DNA of 24,624 nt from a virus (IMGVR_UViG_3300042486_000066:1-24624); one strand, 5' to 3'; positions 6,939 to 13,583 are shown, numbered from the stretch's first letter. Notes: a model not told the origin generated them from the letters alone. Made by a program: numbers and translations.

Positions 6939-8234
6939 CTATGCCTTGTACCTAATGATTACGATACCAGAGCCGCCAGAGCCAGCAGTGCCTCCGCCAT
7001 CAAAGGAACCACCACCGCCACCAGCTCCTCGGTTTGCGGTTCCATTTGTAGCTGCTATTGGTCCAGCAAAGTATGAGCCATTGCCACCAATGTTAGAACC
7101 ACCAATACCAGCGTTTTGTGAATTATATCCAGAGCCTCCACCGCCACCAGCATAAACTACTGAAGAGCCAGTTATTGTTGAGAAAGCTCCTACGCCACCA
7201 TTACCGCCACCTGAAGAAGTTCCATTGTTTCCAGTACCACCAGCACCACCGCCTCCTCCAGCACCGTACGCTGGGGCTGATTCAACAGCAGCTCCACCAG
7301 CAAAACCCTCAACTGGAGTGTAGCCACCTAAGTTACCAGAGCCCTGGTTATTTCCTTCTCCAGAACCTCCACCAGAACCACCGCTATTTGCTGGAACAGC
7401 AGCGTTGTTACCACCACCACCACCTCCAGTTGAGCTTATTCCCGCAAAGCTAGAGTTGCCACCGTTGCCACCGTTTGAAGATGCTAAGCCAGTTCCACCA
7501 GAACCAACGCTTACAGGGTAACTCCCATTAAGTCTTTGCACAAAGCCAGTTCTAAAACCACCAGCTCCACCTCCACCACCAACGCTAAAGCCTCCAGCTC
7601 CACCGCCTGCAACTACTAGGTATTCACAGTCCAAAGTTTGCTGTGTATAAAAGGTACCAGACCCAGTAAAGCTGTGCACCCAGTAACCATTAGCAAAACT
7701 TATCTGACCACCGAGAGCCTTAGGTGCGCCGATTGCCTGCTGGCGGTTGATGCCGTAGAGAGAGATTGAGGAGCCTGCGGCAAAGTTATTGCTGCCAGTG
7801 TTGGTCAAAGTAAAACTGCTTATAGGACTTGTTGAACTCCAGAGACCAGTAACTATGTTTTGATAAGCCGTTGTGGCGTTATTCTCTGTAACACTATCAA
7901 CGCTATAACTCTTATTTGTAGCTCCAGAATAGTTTGGAATGTAAATTGTTCCATTATTAAATGTGTTGCTAGTTGATTGTAGAGCTGGTAAAAGTCCTAC
8001 CTGTCTAGCTGGTGTTGAGCTACCAACTGTGCTACCACTTCCAAAAAGCTGTCTTGCTGAAAAAGAAGAAGTAGAACCATTGAAAGCAATAAAAATTTCT
8101 GTAGCAATATCGTCCTGAGCGCTTCTAAGACTTGTAAGGATTACAATATCGCTATAAAACTGTGGAATCTCAGTAAACTCAATACTTGATGCAGCAGAGT
8201 CAAGCTGCTTACGCTCAATAAGTGTGTATGACAT
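6939..8234 (-). CDS. Fibre/adhesin protein C1: beta-sandwich domain plus glycine-rich domain
   Basis: A 431-residue protein with the same two-part plan as C2. Residues 1-163 carry SSIEFTEIPQFYSDIVIL at the start, IYIPNYSGATNKSYSVDSVT near 97-116 and FAAGSSISLYGIN at the end. The linker has WVHSFTGSGTF. From about residue 203 the glycine-rich domain starts EYLVVAGGGAGG and ends GGSGIVIIRYKA. C1 and C2 align across the whole first domain (for example TFNNGTIYIPNYSGATNKS against TFGNTSFYISNYTSASAKS) but diverge strongly in DNA, so the duplication is old or the copies were acquired separately. TAATG couples it to B1. Probably an adsorption fibre tip. Confidence 0.75.
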   Translation of the reverse strand: MSYTLIERKQLDSAASSIEFTEIPQFYSDIVILTSLRSAQDDIATEIFIAFNGSTSSFSARQLFGSGSTVGSSTPARQVGLLPALQSTSNTFNNGTIYIPNYSGATNKSYSVDSVTENNATTAYQNIVTGLWSSTSPISSFTLTNTGSNNFAAGSSISLYGINRQQAIGAPKALGGQISFANGYWVHSFTGSGTFYTQQTLDCEYLVVAGGGAGGFSVGGGGGAGGFRTGFVQRLNGSYPVSVGSGGTGLASSNGGNGGNSSFAGISSTGGGGGGNNAAVPANSGGSGGGSGEGNNQGSGNLGGYTPVEGFAGGAAVESAPAYGAGGGGGAGGTGNNGTSSGGGNGGVGAFSTITGSSVVYAGGGGGSGYNSQNAGIGGSNIGGNGSYFAGPIAATNGTANRGAGGGGGSFDGGGTAGSGGSGIVIIRYKA

Positions 8235-8722
8235 TACGCCTCGATTCCGTAGAGGGTGAAAGTGCTACCAATATCAAAGCTACCAGCAGCTGGATAAGAT
8301 GTCACAGAGGTAACGGCACTTGTGCTTGGCCATCTACCAGCATTCGCATCAACGCCACCAGATGAACTAGTTCTTGAAAGCAGCGTCTTGTGTTTGTCGG
8401 TTGCAGAATAGTCAAGTAACTGAATGACGGCATTGAAAGAGAAGTTAGTCATAATGTCCCCATTACCATTTAATCTCATACCGCCAGTTCCAGAGTAAGT
8501 AGCAGAAGCAGCAAGGCTTCCGCTTCCTTGCATACGCACTGCCGTATAGGTTGAACCTGTATCCCCGTTCATTCGTACATAAAGCTCTGTTTGAGAAGTA
8601 CCATCTGCATTTACCAGCAAAATCAAATCCCTAAAATTCTGCGGGATTGAACTGAAGGTTACTGAGGCACTTGCGGAAGCAAGCGTCACGCTATTAATCT
8701 GAGTATAAGTTTTCTTAGGCAT
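8234..8722 (-). CDS. Fibre/adhesin paralog B1
   Basis: A 162-residue single-domain protein (MPKKTYTQINSVTLASASAS...). Shared motifs are SVTFSSIPQNFRDLILLVN near residues 20-38, DYSATDKHKTLLSRT near 104-118, GRWPSTSAVTSV near 128-139, and a terminal DIGSTFTLYGIEA. It is the counterpart of B2 and, like it, lacks the glycine-rich extension. Both ends are TAATG junctions. No signal peptide or membrane segment is visible. Function is inferred from its neighbours: part of an adsorption or surface structure. Confidence 0.65.
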   Translation of the reverse strand: MPKKTYTQINSVTLASASASVTFSSIPQNFRDLILLVNADGTSQTELYVRMNGDTGSTYTAVRMQGSGSLAASATYSGTGGMRLNGNGDIMTNFSFNAVIQLLDYSATDKHKTLLSRTSSSGGVDANAGRWPSTSAVTSVTSYPAAGSFDIGSTFTLYGIEA

Positions 8723-9318
8723 TATCGGATTCCGTAGAGAGAGAAGCGAGAGCCAGCAACCAAATTGCCAACTGATGAGCTTATTTCAGCAGAAGTTATA
8801 GCTGCTGTGTTGTTAAATAATGATGAATAAAATCCAACATATAACCCAGAACCCGTTACGACATTTCCATACAAAGTTCGTACTGTTGTATTTTTTGTAC
8901 TGCTGGAAAAATCTAAAATGTCAGTTACGATTGGCGTAAAGATTCCCGATGTTTTTGTCGAATCGGAAATAGTTGCAAGAAGCATTCTGTTTTGTGAAGT
9001 TAAGCCTGAGCTTGCGAGACTAGAGCCATTGCCAAAAAGAAAATGGCTTGCGTAAATAGAGCTTGAATTGCCATTGAATTTCATATCAAGCGAAGGTGAG
9101 CCGCCAGCTCCAGAGTCTCTAGCGACCATTCTTATTTGTAAGTGCTTATACTCAGTAGCATATTGATTTAAGTTATTAAAGGTCACAGAAGCTGTATTGG
9201 ACGCAACAAACGCAGACTCAATAAGCTCATAGTCATTGAAGCTGTAGCCAGCATTCATAGAGCTAGAGTAGTTTGCGAAGTTCTCTAGTGTGGAGTTCTT
9301 AAGGCTTCTTACTGCCAT
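8722..9318 (-). CDS. Fibre/adhesin paralog A1
   Basis: A 198-residue protein, first member of the first A-B-C triplet. About 28 variable residues (MAVRSLKNSTLENF...) precede YELIESAFVASNTASVTFNNLNQYATEYKHLQI; the domain closes with LVAGSRFSLYGIR. The internal HFLFGNGSSLASSGL corresponds to HLLYGNGSTVISSPS in A2. The variable basic or polar leader is present in both A copies but not in B or C, so it may anchor the complex to the virion. The ATG is preceded by a weak AGGGG site and lies 8 bp past the stop of the 109-residue gene. Confidence 0.65.
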   Translation of the reverse strand: MAVRSLKNSTLENFANYSSSMNAGYSFNDYELIESAFVASNTASVTFNNLNQYATEYKHLQIRMVARDSGAGGSPSLDMKFNGNSSSIYASHFLFGNGSSLASSGLTSQNRMLLATISDSTKTSGIFTPIVTDILDFSSSTKNTTVRTLYGNVVTGSGLYVGFYSSLFNNTAAITSAEISSSVGNLVAGSRFSLYGIR

Positions 9319-9326
9319 GGTAACCC

Positions 9327-9656
9327 CTAGCTAATTTCAGAGCCGAATACGTTGAAGCTTAGGTTAGCGGTGGATGCGTAAACTGTAACAACGTCTGTGG
9401 TCGCAAGGGTAATACCAAGCGTTAGAGTCGTTGAGTCGGATGCGCCCACTGTCACGTCATAAGCAATGTAGTGCTGGTTAGCAAGTGTTGCACCAGCAGG
9501 TCGCACAGCGATGCGATAGGTTGCAGGTGATGCAGCCCTGTTACTAACTACGATAGTTGAAACTACAGCCGAGGTTGCGCTAGGCACAGTGTAGATGTTT
9601 GTTGCAGTAACTGCAGCTGGTGCACTCTGTGCAAGTACTTTATAGGTTGTTGGCAT
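9327..9656 (-). CDS. Small beta-rich structural protein
   Basis: A 109-residue protein, MPTTYKVLAQSAPAAVTATN.... It is rich in Thr/Ala/Val with alternating strand-like segments (YTVPSATSAVVSTIVVSNR, ATYRIAVRPAG, HYIAYDVTVGASDSTTLTLGI, DVVTVYASTANLSFNVFG). This pattern (IYTVPSATSAVVSTIVVSNR...ATYRIAVRPAGA) is one I recognise from proteins beside tail-fibre genes in aquatic phages, perhaps beta-sandwich head or tail decorations; no function is established. AAGGAT sits 6 bases ahead of the ATG. It lies between the short tropism-like gene and the A-B-C triplet, within the same minus-strand unit. Confidence 0.6.
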   Translation of the reverse strand: MPTTYKVLAQSAPAAVTATNIYTVPSATSAVVSTIVVSNRAASPATYRIAVRPAGATLANQHYIAYDVTVGASDSTTLTLGITLATTDVVTVYASTANLSFNVFGSEIS

Positions 9657-9665
9657 GATTTATCC

Positions 9666-10043
9666 TTAAGCGCCCATCAAGAGGAACGAACTAATTGTTT
9701 CTCCGCCAGCGGCTGCTGCAGAGTTAATCCACTTACTGGTTCCAGAATCGTAGACTAGTGTTTGACCATTCACAGGAGAAGTGATGGTGAAAGCTGTGAG
9801 GTCTGCCATTGCATGAGTGTGTGCAGACGGAGTAAATGTTGATGGCTTGTTTGTAATTGCTGACCAGTCAACATCGGCACCAGAAGCATAAGCCAATGAG
9901 GTCCAAGCTGTTGAGCCATTACCAATCTTAAGCTTGTTAGTGTTGGTCTCAAAACCAATCTCGCCAGAAGCAAGTGTTGGGTTAGTCGAAGTCCAGTTAG
10001 ACGCAGTATCTCTGCGAATCTGAATCTTTGTTTGTACTGGCAT
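9666..10043 (-). CDS. Short fibre protein with 'RRDTASNWT' N-terminal domain
   Basis: A 125-residue protein. Residues 1-52 (KIQIRRDTASNWTSTNPTLASGEIGFETNTNKLKIGNGSTAWTSLAY) form the small beta domain found at the N-terminus of many phage fibre and tropism-determinant proteins (Mtd_N-like). A 'PSAHTHAMADLTAF' section and a 'GQTLVYDSGTSKW' strand follow; these are fibre repeat elements often seen before trimeric shafts. The protein stops after about 20 more residues and has no receptor-binding tip, so it may be a fibre base or connector. TAATG couples it to the preceding collagen-like gene. The 63-residue protein at 11165-11356 shares the first domain. Confidence 0.65.
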   Translation of the reverse strand: MPVQTKIQIRRDTASNWTSTNPTLASGEIGFETNTNKLKIGNGSTAWTSLAYASGADVDWSAITNKPSTFTPSAHTHAMADLTAFTITSPVNGQTLVYDSGTSKWINSAAAAGGETISSFLLMGA

Positions 10044-11143
10044 TAGGCGTTGCCTCCATCAATAGTGTTAGCCTTTTCCCAAAGGCTAGAAGTGCTATTC
10101 CATTTTATCAGGTCCCCATCGTTTGGAGTAGCTACACTTACGTTTCCAATGTCATCAAGAGTAGTTCCAGACCAACTAAAGCCAACTGTAGAAGTACCTG
10201 AGTTGTATGTAATTGGTAAAGTTACAGCTAGGTTAGATAGGCTTCCAGGGTCACCCTGAATACCCTGAATGCCTTGGATACCCTGCGCTCCAGTAGCACC
10301 TGTGGCACCTTGCAAAGCTAGGGGGAACCAGAAAGTAGAGCTTAGGCTTGGGACTTCAGCTACTGGTGGATTACCAGAAGCAAACCAAGATGCGCCATTA
10401 TAGAAAACTGCATCATTATTTACGTAATCAACAGTATTGGACCAAGTGCCTTGCCAGAGAATACCAGTTGCACCAGTTGCTCCTACTGGTCCAGTGTCTC
10501 CAGTGTCACCTTTATCTCCCTTGTCACCTTTGTCACCACGTGGAATAGTAAAAGCCAAAGACTGAGTTGGGGAAGTTCCAGAAACAGTTACAGATGCGCT
10601 TGAACCAGCAGCACCAGTTGTAGTTCCAGAAACAGTAAGAGCATTTGCAGGACCCGCTGGTCCAGTAGCACCAGTAGGTCCAGTAGGTCCAACTAGATAG
10701 AAAGTTCCGTTTGCATCTGGCACAGGGCTAAGGCTAGTTAGGTCTACAGTTGCACCGCTTGCAAGAGAGAAGCTAAAGCTTGGAAGAGTTAGTGGTGTGC
10801 CAGCTGGGTCAGTAAGCCTAAAGTCAACACGCCATGTCCAGTTAACTGGATTGTTCTGAGGGTCATCAGTTGCAACTAGCCTTACGCCAAGTCCGTCTGT
10901 GCCAGCAAATGCTCGAAGGTATCCATCTACGTCAAGAGGCACCTCAACAGTTGCTGGAAGAATTGTAACTGGGTCTGGGGATGCCGTTGCGTTTTTAAGA
11001 AGTACTGGGGAAGCTGTAAAGAATACACTTCCAGCCGCTGGTATTGCATCTGGTTCTGGACCAGAATCAACCGTATCACCGTAAGCTAGGATAAACCTAC
11101 CTTTTACGGTACCGTAAGAAACGTTGCTTGGAATATTAGCCAT
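10043..11143 (-). CDS. Collagen-like fibre protein with N-terminal beta domain
   Basis: A 366-residue protein. Residues 1-145 form a beta-rich domain (VKGRFILAYGDTVD..., TILPATVEVPLDVDGYLRA..., WTWRVDFRLTDPAGTPL). A first Gly-X-Y block (GPTGPTGATGPAGPA) sits near 150-165, a second (GDKGDKGDKGDTGDTGPVGATGATG) near 203-228, then a WQGTWSNTVDYVNNDAVFYNGASW carbohydrate-binding-like module near 231-255, and a third block (GATGATGAQGIQGIQGIQGDPG) near 280-300. Gly-X-Y blocks are known to form collagen-type trimeric shafts in phage fibres. The C-terminus ends TIDGGNA, a motif echoed in two neighbours. TATAAT lies 9 bases before the ATG. Confidence 0.75.
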   Translation of the reverse strand: MANIPSNVSYGTVKGRFILAYGDTVDSGPEPDAIPAAGSVFFTASPVLLKNATASPDPVTILPATVEVPLDVDGYLRAFAGTDGLGVRLVATDDPQNNPVNWTWRVDFRLTDPAGTPLTLPSFSFSLASGATVDLTSLSPVPDANGTFYLVGPTGPTGATGPAGPANALTVSGTTTGAAGSSASVTVSGTSPTQSLAFTIPRGDKGDKGDKGDTGDTGPVGATGATGILWQGTWSNTVDYVNNDAVFYNGASWFASGNPPVAEVPSLSSTFWFPLALQGATGATGAQGIQGIQGIQGDPGSLSNLAVTLPITYNSGTSTVGFSWSGTTLDDIGNVSVATPNDGDLIKWNSTSSLWEKANTIDGGNA

Positions 11144-11152
11144 TATGTCTTT

Positions 11153-11158
11153 ATTATA
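11153..11158 (-). promoter_or_regulatory. Candidate -10 element before collagen-like gene
   Basis: Minus-strand TATAAT sits 9 bases upstream of the ATG at 11143, predicting a leader of at most a few bases. No -35 hexamer is convincing. Confidence 0.35.
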
Positions 11159-11164
11159 CCTTGA

Positions 11165-11356
11165 CTATGCCGTTCCGCCATCAATCGTCTGGACGCTTAA
11201 AGCACCATACGAAAGTTGTGACCAGGTTTTTACTCCATCGCCAATTTTAAATAATCTAGTATCTGTTTCTAAGCCCATCTCGCCTTGAGCAAGAATTGGA
11301 TTAGCAGCAGTCCAGTTAGCTGCCGTGTCATTTCTAAGTTGTATTTGAACTGCCAT
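11165..11356 (-). CDS. Mini fibre protein, 'RNDTAANWT' domain only
   Basis: A 63-residue protein, MAVQIQLRNDTAANWTAANP.... It consists almost wholly of the short beta domain seen at 9666-10043 (IQLRNDTAANWTAANPILAQGEMGLETDTRLFKIGDGVKTWSQLSY), then a 13-residue tail ending QTIDGGTA. TAATG couples it to the large collagen-like gene. Such a short protein cannot form a fibre alone; it may cap or join the collagen-like proteins on either side. It could be a remnant of a longer fibre gene, but the clean start, the overlapping junction and the shared IDGG ending argue for a working gene. Confidence 0.6.
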   Translation of the reverse strand: MAVQIQLRNDTAANWTAANPILAQGEMGLETDTRLFKIGDGVKTWSQLSYGALSVQTIDGGTA

Positions 11357-12579
11357 TAGACCATTACCGCATTTCCGCCCATTATCGAACTAATCCCGCC
11401 ATAAACGCTATTAGACTTTCCACCATCTATATTACCATAAGCAGCACCATCGTCACCTTTATCTCCTTTATCACCCTTCGGACCAGTGGCACCCGTTGCT
11501 CCAGTATCACCCTTAACCCCTTGGATTCCCTGGGGACCCTGAGGCCCAACGTTTCCGACAGAAACAATAATCAAAAGCACGGCGTGGTTATTTGCAAAGT
11601 TAGTTGTCCCAGTGCCCCCTGATTCAATAAGGGTTACAGGAAACCGATTCCATGTAGAGTTGTAAGTTGGAGTGCCTGACACTTCCCACTTCTGATAATT
11701 TGCAGCATTGGTTTTGTCTTGAATAATTAAAACATCGTTTTGATTAATTAGGTCTAGAAAAATGCTGTCATCTTGGTTATCAGCATCTATGTGGCTTACC
11801 TGAAGTGCAGTGGAGTTTATCTGGGTTGCGTTATTCCAAGCAAGATGCTGATGTGAGGGGTCTCCGCTTGTTGTGTTAGTTTTTGCAGTGTAGTGATAAT
11901 GTGTTGAGCTATCACCCGAAGCACCTTGTGGTCCAGTTGGGCCTGTGGGACCTTCGGGACCGACTAAGCTATCTAGCCACTCCGCTTCCGTACCAATGAA
12001 TCCATCAATAACAGCAACTTGATAAGCCGAAAAACCATTTTGACCTTGAGCTCCCGTTGCTCCTGTAGCGCCCGTATCCCCTTTCGGTCCAGTATTACCA
12101 GTATCGCCTTTAACACCTTGTGCACCTTGAGCTCCTTGCTCGCCTTGGATTCCTTGTATGCCTTGGATTCCTTGGTCGCCAGTATCGCCCTTTAAACCTT
12201 GTGGGCCCTGGGCCCCAGTATCTCCTTTTGCGCCTGTTGCTCCAGTATCTCCAGTATCTCCTTTTACTCCTTGAATACCTTGGCTTCCAGTGTCACCTTT
12301 TAGTCCAGTGTCACCCTTTAGGCCCTGCTGCCCCTGTATGCCCTGTATGCCCTGTTCACCTTGGTCACCCTTATCGCCCTTGGCTCCAGTTGCTCCAGTG
12401 GCTCCAGGCTCGCCCTGCGGCCCCTGAGGACCTGCTGGGCCTTGTGGTCCAGGAGTGCCAGCAGCAGAATCGCCACCACCACCAGATGGTTTTTTGTCAA
12501 TGCGCTCAATTTCCCCTTCAACCTTTTCAGCCCATTCTTGGGATTGAGGGGGTAAGTTACTGTCAGGCCAGATAATCAT
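11356..12579 (-). CDS. Large collagen-like fibre protein
   Basis: A 407-residue protein. After an N-terminal segment (MIIWPDSNLPPQSQEWAEKV, probably helical, with a Gly-rich SGGGGDSAAG linker) a long Gly-X-Y region runs from about residue 43 to 178, rich in GPQGPQ, GATGATG and GIQGIQG units. A short break follows (FSAYQVAVIDGFIGTEAEWL, a module often found after phage collagen repeats), then another short collagen block, a globular beta region around 225-340 with HYHYTAKTNT and VLIIQDKTNA, a third collagen block and a tail with GNIDGGKSNSVYGG. This is the architecture of a trimeric adhesion fibre. It follows a terminator and starts 9 bases after TAGAAT. Confidence 0.75.
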   Translation of the reverse strand: MIIWPDSNLPPQSQEWAEKVEGEIERIDKKPSGGGGDSAAGTPGPQGPAGPQGPQGEPGATGATGAKGDKGDQGEQGIQGIQGQQGLKGDTGLKGDTGSQGIQGVKGDTGDTGATGAKGDTGAQGPQGLKGDTGDQGIQGIQGIQGEQGAQGAQGVKGDTGNTGPKGDTGATGATGAQGQNGFSAYQVAVIDGFIGTEAEWLDSLVGPEGPTGPTGPQGASGDSSTHYHYTAKTNTTSGDPSHQHLAWNNATQINSTALQVSHIDADNQDDSIFLDLINQNDVLIIQDKTNAANYQKWEVSGTPTYNSTWNRFPVTLIESGGTGTTNFANNHAVLLIIVSVGNVGPQGPQGIQGVKGDTGATGATGPKGDKGDKGDDGAAYGNIDGGKSNSVYGGISSIMGGNAVMV

Positions 12580-12680
12580 ACTAGCTCTATTCTATCAGTC
12601 ATTGTAGGGAAAACCGCCCTGGAGTCTAGCTCAACAGGGCGGTTCTCGCAACACACACACGATGAAAGGAGGTACATCAT
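12576..12680 (-). CDS. Candidate 34-codon leader frame spanning the terminator
   Basis: A frame of 34 codons (MMYLLSSCVCCENRPVELD...) begins at ATG 12678-12680, 8 bases after TAGAAT. Its TGA overlaps the ATG of the large collagen-like gene in an ATGA junction. Three of its codons 8-11 are Cys. It has no ribosome site and passes through the terminator hairpin at 12612-12644, so it is a real gene only if a leaderless message is translated. It may instead be an accidental frame; the Cys codons partly come from a GTGTGTGTG run. Confidence 0.25.
   Translation of the reverse strand: MMYLLSSCVCCENRPVELDSRAVFPTMTDRIELV
12589..12594 (-). promoter_or_regulatory. Candidate -10 element for the collagen-like fibre gene
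   Basis: Minus-strand TAGAAT within TGATAGAATAG, 9 bases before the ATG at 12579 and downstream of the terminator. The same TGATAGAATA string occurs at plus-strand promoters near 22668 and 23574. Confidence 0.4.
12608..12644 (-). terminator. Rho-independent terminator after nrdH
   Basis: A perfect 10-bp stem (12612-12621 AACCGCCCTG with 12635-12644) encloses a 13-nt loop. On the minus strand the stem runs into TTTTCCC. It lies between nrdH and the large collagen-like gene, separating the lysin-nrdH message from the fibre messages. Confidence 0.7.
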
Positions 12681-12688
12681 GTAGTGCT

Positions 12689-12694
12689 ATTCTA
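12689..12694 (-). promoter_or_regulatory. Possible -10 element upstream of leader frame
   Basis: Minus-strand TGATAGAATAG just past the nrdH stop; TAGAAT is 8 bases upstream of the ATG at 12680. No -35 is evident. Confidence 0.3.
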
Positions 12695-12701
12695 TCATGT
12701 A

Positions 12702-12935
12702 TTAGCCCTTATTGACCACAAGTGATTTGATTCTTTCCATGCGGAAACCACTCCAGTGTTGGTTTCCAGAAATAATCACAGGGGCTGCAGTGTAGCCGAG
12801 GGCTCTTACCATTTCGTAAGCTTCCTCGTTCTGGCTAAGGTCAACTTCTGTGTATTCGATGTTCATGCTTTTCATTAAGCGCTTGCTTGTGTCACACTGG
12901 ACACAGGACGGCAATGTATAAATTACTGCTGGCAT
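12702..12935 (-). CDS. nrdH: NrdH-type glutaredoxin-like protein
   Basis: A 77-residue single-domain thioredoxin-fold redoxin. The redox site is C11-V-Q-C14, the cis-proline loop is AAPVI near residue 52, and residues 60-65 read HWSGFR, the signature that separates NrdH redoxins from ordinary glutaredoxins. NrdH carries electrons from thioredoxin reductase to class Ib ribonucleotide reductase, so the phage copy probably supports dNTP supply in the cytoplasm. The gene has AAAGGAG 5 bases before its ATG and TGTTATAAT upstream. It lies between a cell-wall peptidase and fibre genes, an odd place for a nucleotide-metabolism gene. No reductase gene is in the window, so it presumably serves the host enzyme or one encoded elsewhere. 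Confidence 0.85.
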   Translation of the reverse strand: MPAVIYTLPSCVQCDTSKRLMKSMNIEYTEVDLSQNEEAYEMVRALGYTAAPVIISGNQHWSGFRMERIKSLVVNKG

Positions 12936-12962
12936 TTTTCTCCTTTAGGATTGTGAAACCCT

Positions 12963-12968
12963 ATTATA
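12963..12968 (-). promoter_or_regulatory. Extended -10 promoter for nrdH
   Basis: Minus-strand TGTTATAAT (TGnTATAAT type) overlaps the end of the lysin gene region, about 28 bases before the nrdH ATG. No good -35 is present, as often tolerated with an extended -10. Confidence 0.45.
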
Positions 12969-12975
12969 ACATTGT

Positions 12976-13518
12976 CTAGAAATCCAACCTAGTGTAAGTA
13001 ACTTCTGGATTACCATCCATATATTCATCAACTAAAGATAATCTAGTTTTAGCTCCAGGTCTTGGAGAATGTATAAATAATCCAGCGCCAATATATATTC
13101 CATTGTGATACGCCACTTCTGAGCCAACATGGGAAAAGGAAACTACATCACCAGGCAAGGGTTCTTTTGTGTGCTCACCAGAATACATTTGTGCTGTTGC
13201 GGAGTGCTCTAATTGTAAATTAAATTTAGAATAAAACCACATCACAAGGCCAGAGCAATCCCAGCCTTCTGGGGTAGAGCCTGCGAATACATACCACGTA
13301 TTGTGAACGTATGGTTGCAGTTCCATAATCCTTTGTTGCATTTGACTTGCTCGAAGTTCAGCAGCTTCCTGTTCTTTAATTTCTAAAATTAAATCCCAGA
13401 AGTTGAAAGTGACTTCTTCTTGTTGTGTTGCTATTTCTTTTTTTACATCTGCCTGCGATGGAACTCCACAGGTTGTTAGCATAAGTGTCATTGCACTAAT
13501 TGCGATAAGCTTTTTCAT
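12976..13518 (-). CDS. Exported NlpC/P60 family cell-wall peptidase (candidate lysin)
   Basis: A 180-residue protein. The N-terminus MKKLIAISAMTLMLTTCGVP is a clear secretion signal. The Cys at 17 sits in LTTC, an imperfect lipobox, and PSQA-D at 20-24 would suit signal peptidase I. A helical stretch (25-70) precedes the NlpC/P60 domain: catalytic C88 in WDCSG, H138 in YHNGIYIG, third polar residue H150 in FIHSPRPG, plus the usual PLPGDVVSF before the first His. Such enzymes cleave peptidoglycan stem peptides. With a signal peptide it could act from outside the membrane, as an exported endolysin without a holin, or be a virion or surface wall hydrolase. It follows the capsid terminator and has its own promoter. 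Confidence 0.8.
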   Translation of the reverse strand: MKKLIAISAMTLMLTTCGVPSQADVKKEIATQQEEVTFNFWDLILEIKEQEAAELRASQMQQRIMELQPYVHNTWYVFAGSTPEGWDCSGLVMWFYSKFNLQLEHSATAQMYSGEHTKEPLPGDVVSFSHVGSEVAYHNGIYIGAGLFIHSPRPGAKTRLSLVDEYMDGNPEVTYTRLDF

Positions 13519-13583
13519 AGGACCACCTTTCCTTGCGTTAGTACTGGTCTTTTGTAATTATGCCCCTATTAAGTTATTGGTAT

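Noticed and set aside
11900-12500. Short tandem DNA repeats that look like a repeat array
   Set aside because: They encode Gly-X-Y collagen units in an intact frame; there are no regular spacers, so it is not CRISPR.
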